Positions 22,626 to 23,692 of a DNA stretch of 23,692 nucleotides are shown here, piece after piece. The translations under genes and the position numbers were made by a program. Source of the DNA: Planctomycetota bacterium (lineage in GTDB: Bacteria > Planctomycetota > UBA1135); assembly GCA_022447335.1 (NCBI GenBank), contig JAKVCF010000021.1, forward strand, positions 1 through 23,692, read 5' to 3'. Under the pieces are notes generated by a model. The model was not told the origin of the DNA, made no database searches, and saw nothing but the letters and a program-made list of their open reading frames with translations. Every line of letters begins with the position of its first letter. Within the stretch, counting starts at the first letter, position 1.

Positions 22626-22832
22626 TTGATCCGCGTTAACGTCCGCTCGAACGAATCCCTGGACGCCGCTCTGCGTCGCTTTAAGCGCCAGTGCAACCAG
22701 GCTGGCATTTTCGTGACTATGAAGGAGCGCACTTTCTTCACTAAGCCGACTTCGGCTCGCACTGAAGCCAAGGAAGAGCGTCGCCGCGTCATTAAGCGCG
22801 CCGAGCGCATCCGCCGCAACGCCCGTTTCTAG
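22626..22832 (+). CDS. rpsU: 30S ribosomal protein S21
   Basis: A 68-residue basic protein with the S21 signature: RVNVRSNESLDAALRRFKRQCNQAGI at the N-terminus, then a KPTSARTEAKEERRR-type helical basic tail. S21 binds near the 3' end of 16S rRNA at the mRNA exit platform and helps initiation. The frame starts with TTG at 22626; the upstream bases hold no Shine-Dalgarno sequence, so initiation is atypical. It starts nine bases from the annotated recD2 start on the other strand, so its promoter must lie within the 5' region of recD2. It is followed by a strong intrinsic terminator and is probably monocistronic. Confidence 0.92.
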   Translation: MIRVNVRSNESLDAALRRFKRQCNQAGIFVTMKERTFFTKPTSARTEAKEERRRVIKRAERIRRNARF

Positions 22833-22853
22833 GCTCTGGCTTCCTGTTCATCC

Positions 22854-22890
22854 AGCCCCGGCGGCCCGTCCCGCCGGGGCTGTTCGTATT
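22854..22890 (+). terminator. Intrinsic terminator after rpsU
   Basis: AGCCCCGGCGG (22854-22864) pairs perfectly with CCGCCGGGGCT (22871-22881), 11 base pairs around a six-base loop, followed by a T-rich tail (GTTCGTATT). It begins 21 bases after the rpsU stop and 63 bases before the RluA-family start, so it should separate the two transcripts. Confidence 0.85.
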
Positions 22891-22916
22891 TCCTGAGCTA
22901 GTTTTATCTGCGCCTG

Positions 22917-23692
22917 ATGTCTCGCGAACGCAACAAGAAGCGCCGCCGCGGTCAGCGCGACTTGAGCGCGGCTGTGCAGGAATGGAGCTATGAGGTGGGC
23001 ATTGACGAGCACGGCGCGCGGCTTGATAAGTTTCTCGCCCAGCGCATTCGTTGGCGGTCACGTCGTGGCATCCAGGAGTTGATTGCCGAAGACGGTGCAG
23101 TCGAGATTTTTCCTGGCAAGGACCCACAGCAGGCGACCATTGGAGCATTGCGCGATTCACTGAAGCTGCGCGCTGGTCAGGAGGTTGTGGTGCAGCAGCC
23201 TAATCCGCAGCCCGAGCAGCTCGAGGTGATAGGTTCCGATCCCGGTGAGCTGGAAGTGGTTTATGAAGATGATCACTTGCTCGCAGTCAACAAGCCCCCA
23301 AACATCAGCGTGCATCCTTCACGAGGGCACTTGACGGGGTCGCTTATTCATCTAATCCACGAGAGGCATCGCACAATTTATGGCGAGACTGAGGATATGC
23401 CCACTTTGTGCCATCGGTTGGACCGTGAGACCAGCGGCGTGCTTTTGACTGCGAAAGATCAAATCAGTCGGACGCGCGTCGGCAAGCAGTTTGAAGCGCG
23501 AACGATAGACAAAACCTATCTTGCTCTTGTGCGGGGTGAGATGGCAGGAGAGTCGGGGGTTATGGACCAGCCGCTTGGCAAGGCGATAGGGTCTGAGGTG
23601 CGTCTCAAGATGGGGGTGCGTGAAGACGGGGAAGGGTTGTTATCCCAGACTGAGTGGCAGGTCGCGCGCCGACTTCCCGGTCACACCCTAGT
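22917..23692 (+). CDS. RluA-family RNA pseudouridine synthase (3' truncated by window)
   Basis: ATG 22917 opens a frame that runs off the window after 258 codons. A basic N-terminus (MSRERNKKRRRGQR) precedes a short S4-like RNA-binding region (about 34-64; ARLDKFLAQRIRWRSRRGIQELI). The catalytic domain then begins with LEVVYEDDHLLAVNKPPNISVHPS and contains HRLDRETSGVLL (166-177) with the catalytic Asp169, and KTYLALVRGE. The enzyme isomerises uridine to pseudouridine in rRNA or tRNA. Which member it is (RluC, RluD or other) cannot be settled. No strong Shine-Dalgarno sequence is seen. It lies just behind rpsU but beyond its terminator. Confidence 0.9.
   Translation, partial: MSRERNKKRRRGQRDLSAAVQEWSYEVGIDEHGARLDKFLAQRIRWRSRRGIQELIAEDGAVEIFPGKDPQQATIGALRDSLKLRAGQEVVVQQPNPQPEQLEVIGSDPGELEVVYEDDHLLAVNKPPNISVHPSRGHLTGSLIHLIHERHRTIYGETEDMPTLCHRLDRETSGVLLTAKDQISRTRVGKQFEARTIDKTYLALVRGEMAGESGVMDQPLGKAIGSEVRLKMGVREDGEGLLSQTEWQVARRLPGHTL

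Noticed and set aside
22792..23160. Minus-strand 122-residue frame across the rpsU terminator and RluA-family gene
   Set aside because: It spans a perfect terminator hairpin and is antisense to conserved pseudouridine synthase sequence.

Overview
The window is a compact, mostly chromosomal-looking stretch from a Gram-negative (diderm) bacterium. It encodes an LPS-type heptosyltransferase (GT9), two predicted exported proteins, a lipoprotein, an adenosylcobalamin-dependent ribonucleotide reductase, RecD2, ribosomal protein S21 and an RluA-type pseudouridine synthase. The mix of a TPR-bearing Ser/Thr protein kinase, TMTC-like multi-spanning TPR glycosyltransferases, a sialate-O-acetylesterase-like protein and a selenoprotein would suit Planctomycetota or another diderm phylum with many such kinases. 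That placement is an inference; there is no marker here that fixes the phylum. No tRNA, rRNA, CRISPR array, IS element or phage gene was seen, and no gene-free stretch reaches 300 bases.

Layout. (1) 1-3455: the C-terminal part of a membrane Ser/Thr kinase with kinesin-light-chain-type TPRs, convergent with an EAL phosphodiesterase that carries a degenerate GGDEF domain and is preceded by a small GAF-like ORF. Hand-counted rows give about 50% GC here, against 60-70% in rows further on. (2) 3533-6454: a secreted SASA-family esterase diverging from a three-repeat lipoprotein, followed by a short gene with an in-frame UGA: a 77-residue SelW-like (Rdx-family) selenoprotein with a CxxU motif and a SECIS-like hairpin just after the UGA. 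(3) 6496-9634: MATE exporter, GT9 glycosyltransferase and SRPBCC protein. (4) 9731-13576: class II ribonucleotide reductase convergent with a NifS/IscS-like cysteine desulfurase. (5) 13641-20343: an exported M24B aminopeptidase, a cupin of the DUF4863/PnbB type and two tandem TMTC-like membrane glycosyltransferases with TPR tails, all on the plus strand. (6) 20340-23692: RecD2 on the minus strand, diverging from rpsU, a clear intrinsic terminator and a truncated RluA-family gene.

How the parts relate. The EAL gene and the GAF-like ORF look like a cyclic-di-GMP unit, perhaps one gene split in two. The cupin and the two TMTC paralogues are spaced like an operon (3 and 9 bases). Several convergent pairs end within 1-4 bases of each other, two of them with interlocked stop codons, so the genome is tightly packed. 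Many starts appear to be GTG or TTG with little or no Shine-Dalgarno sequence. The most noteworthy content is the selenoprotein, which ordinary gene calling would split at the UGA or miss; the tandem TMTC pair and a nested inverted repeat upstream of the MATE gene come next.
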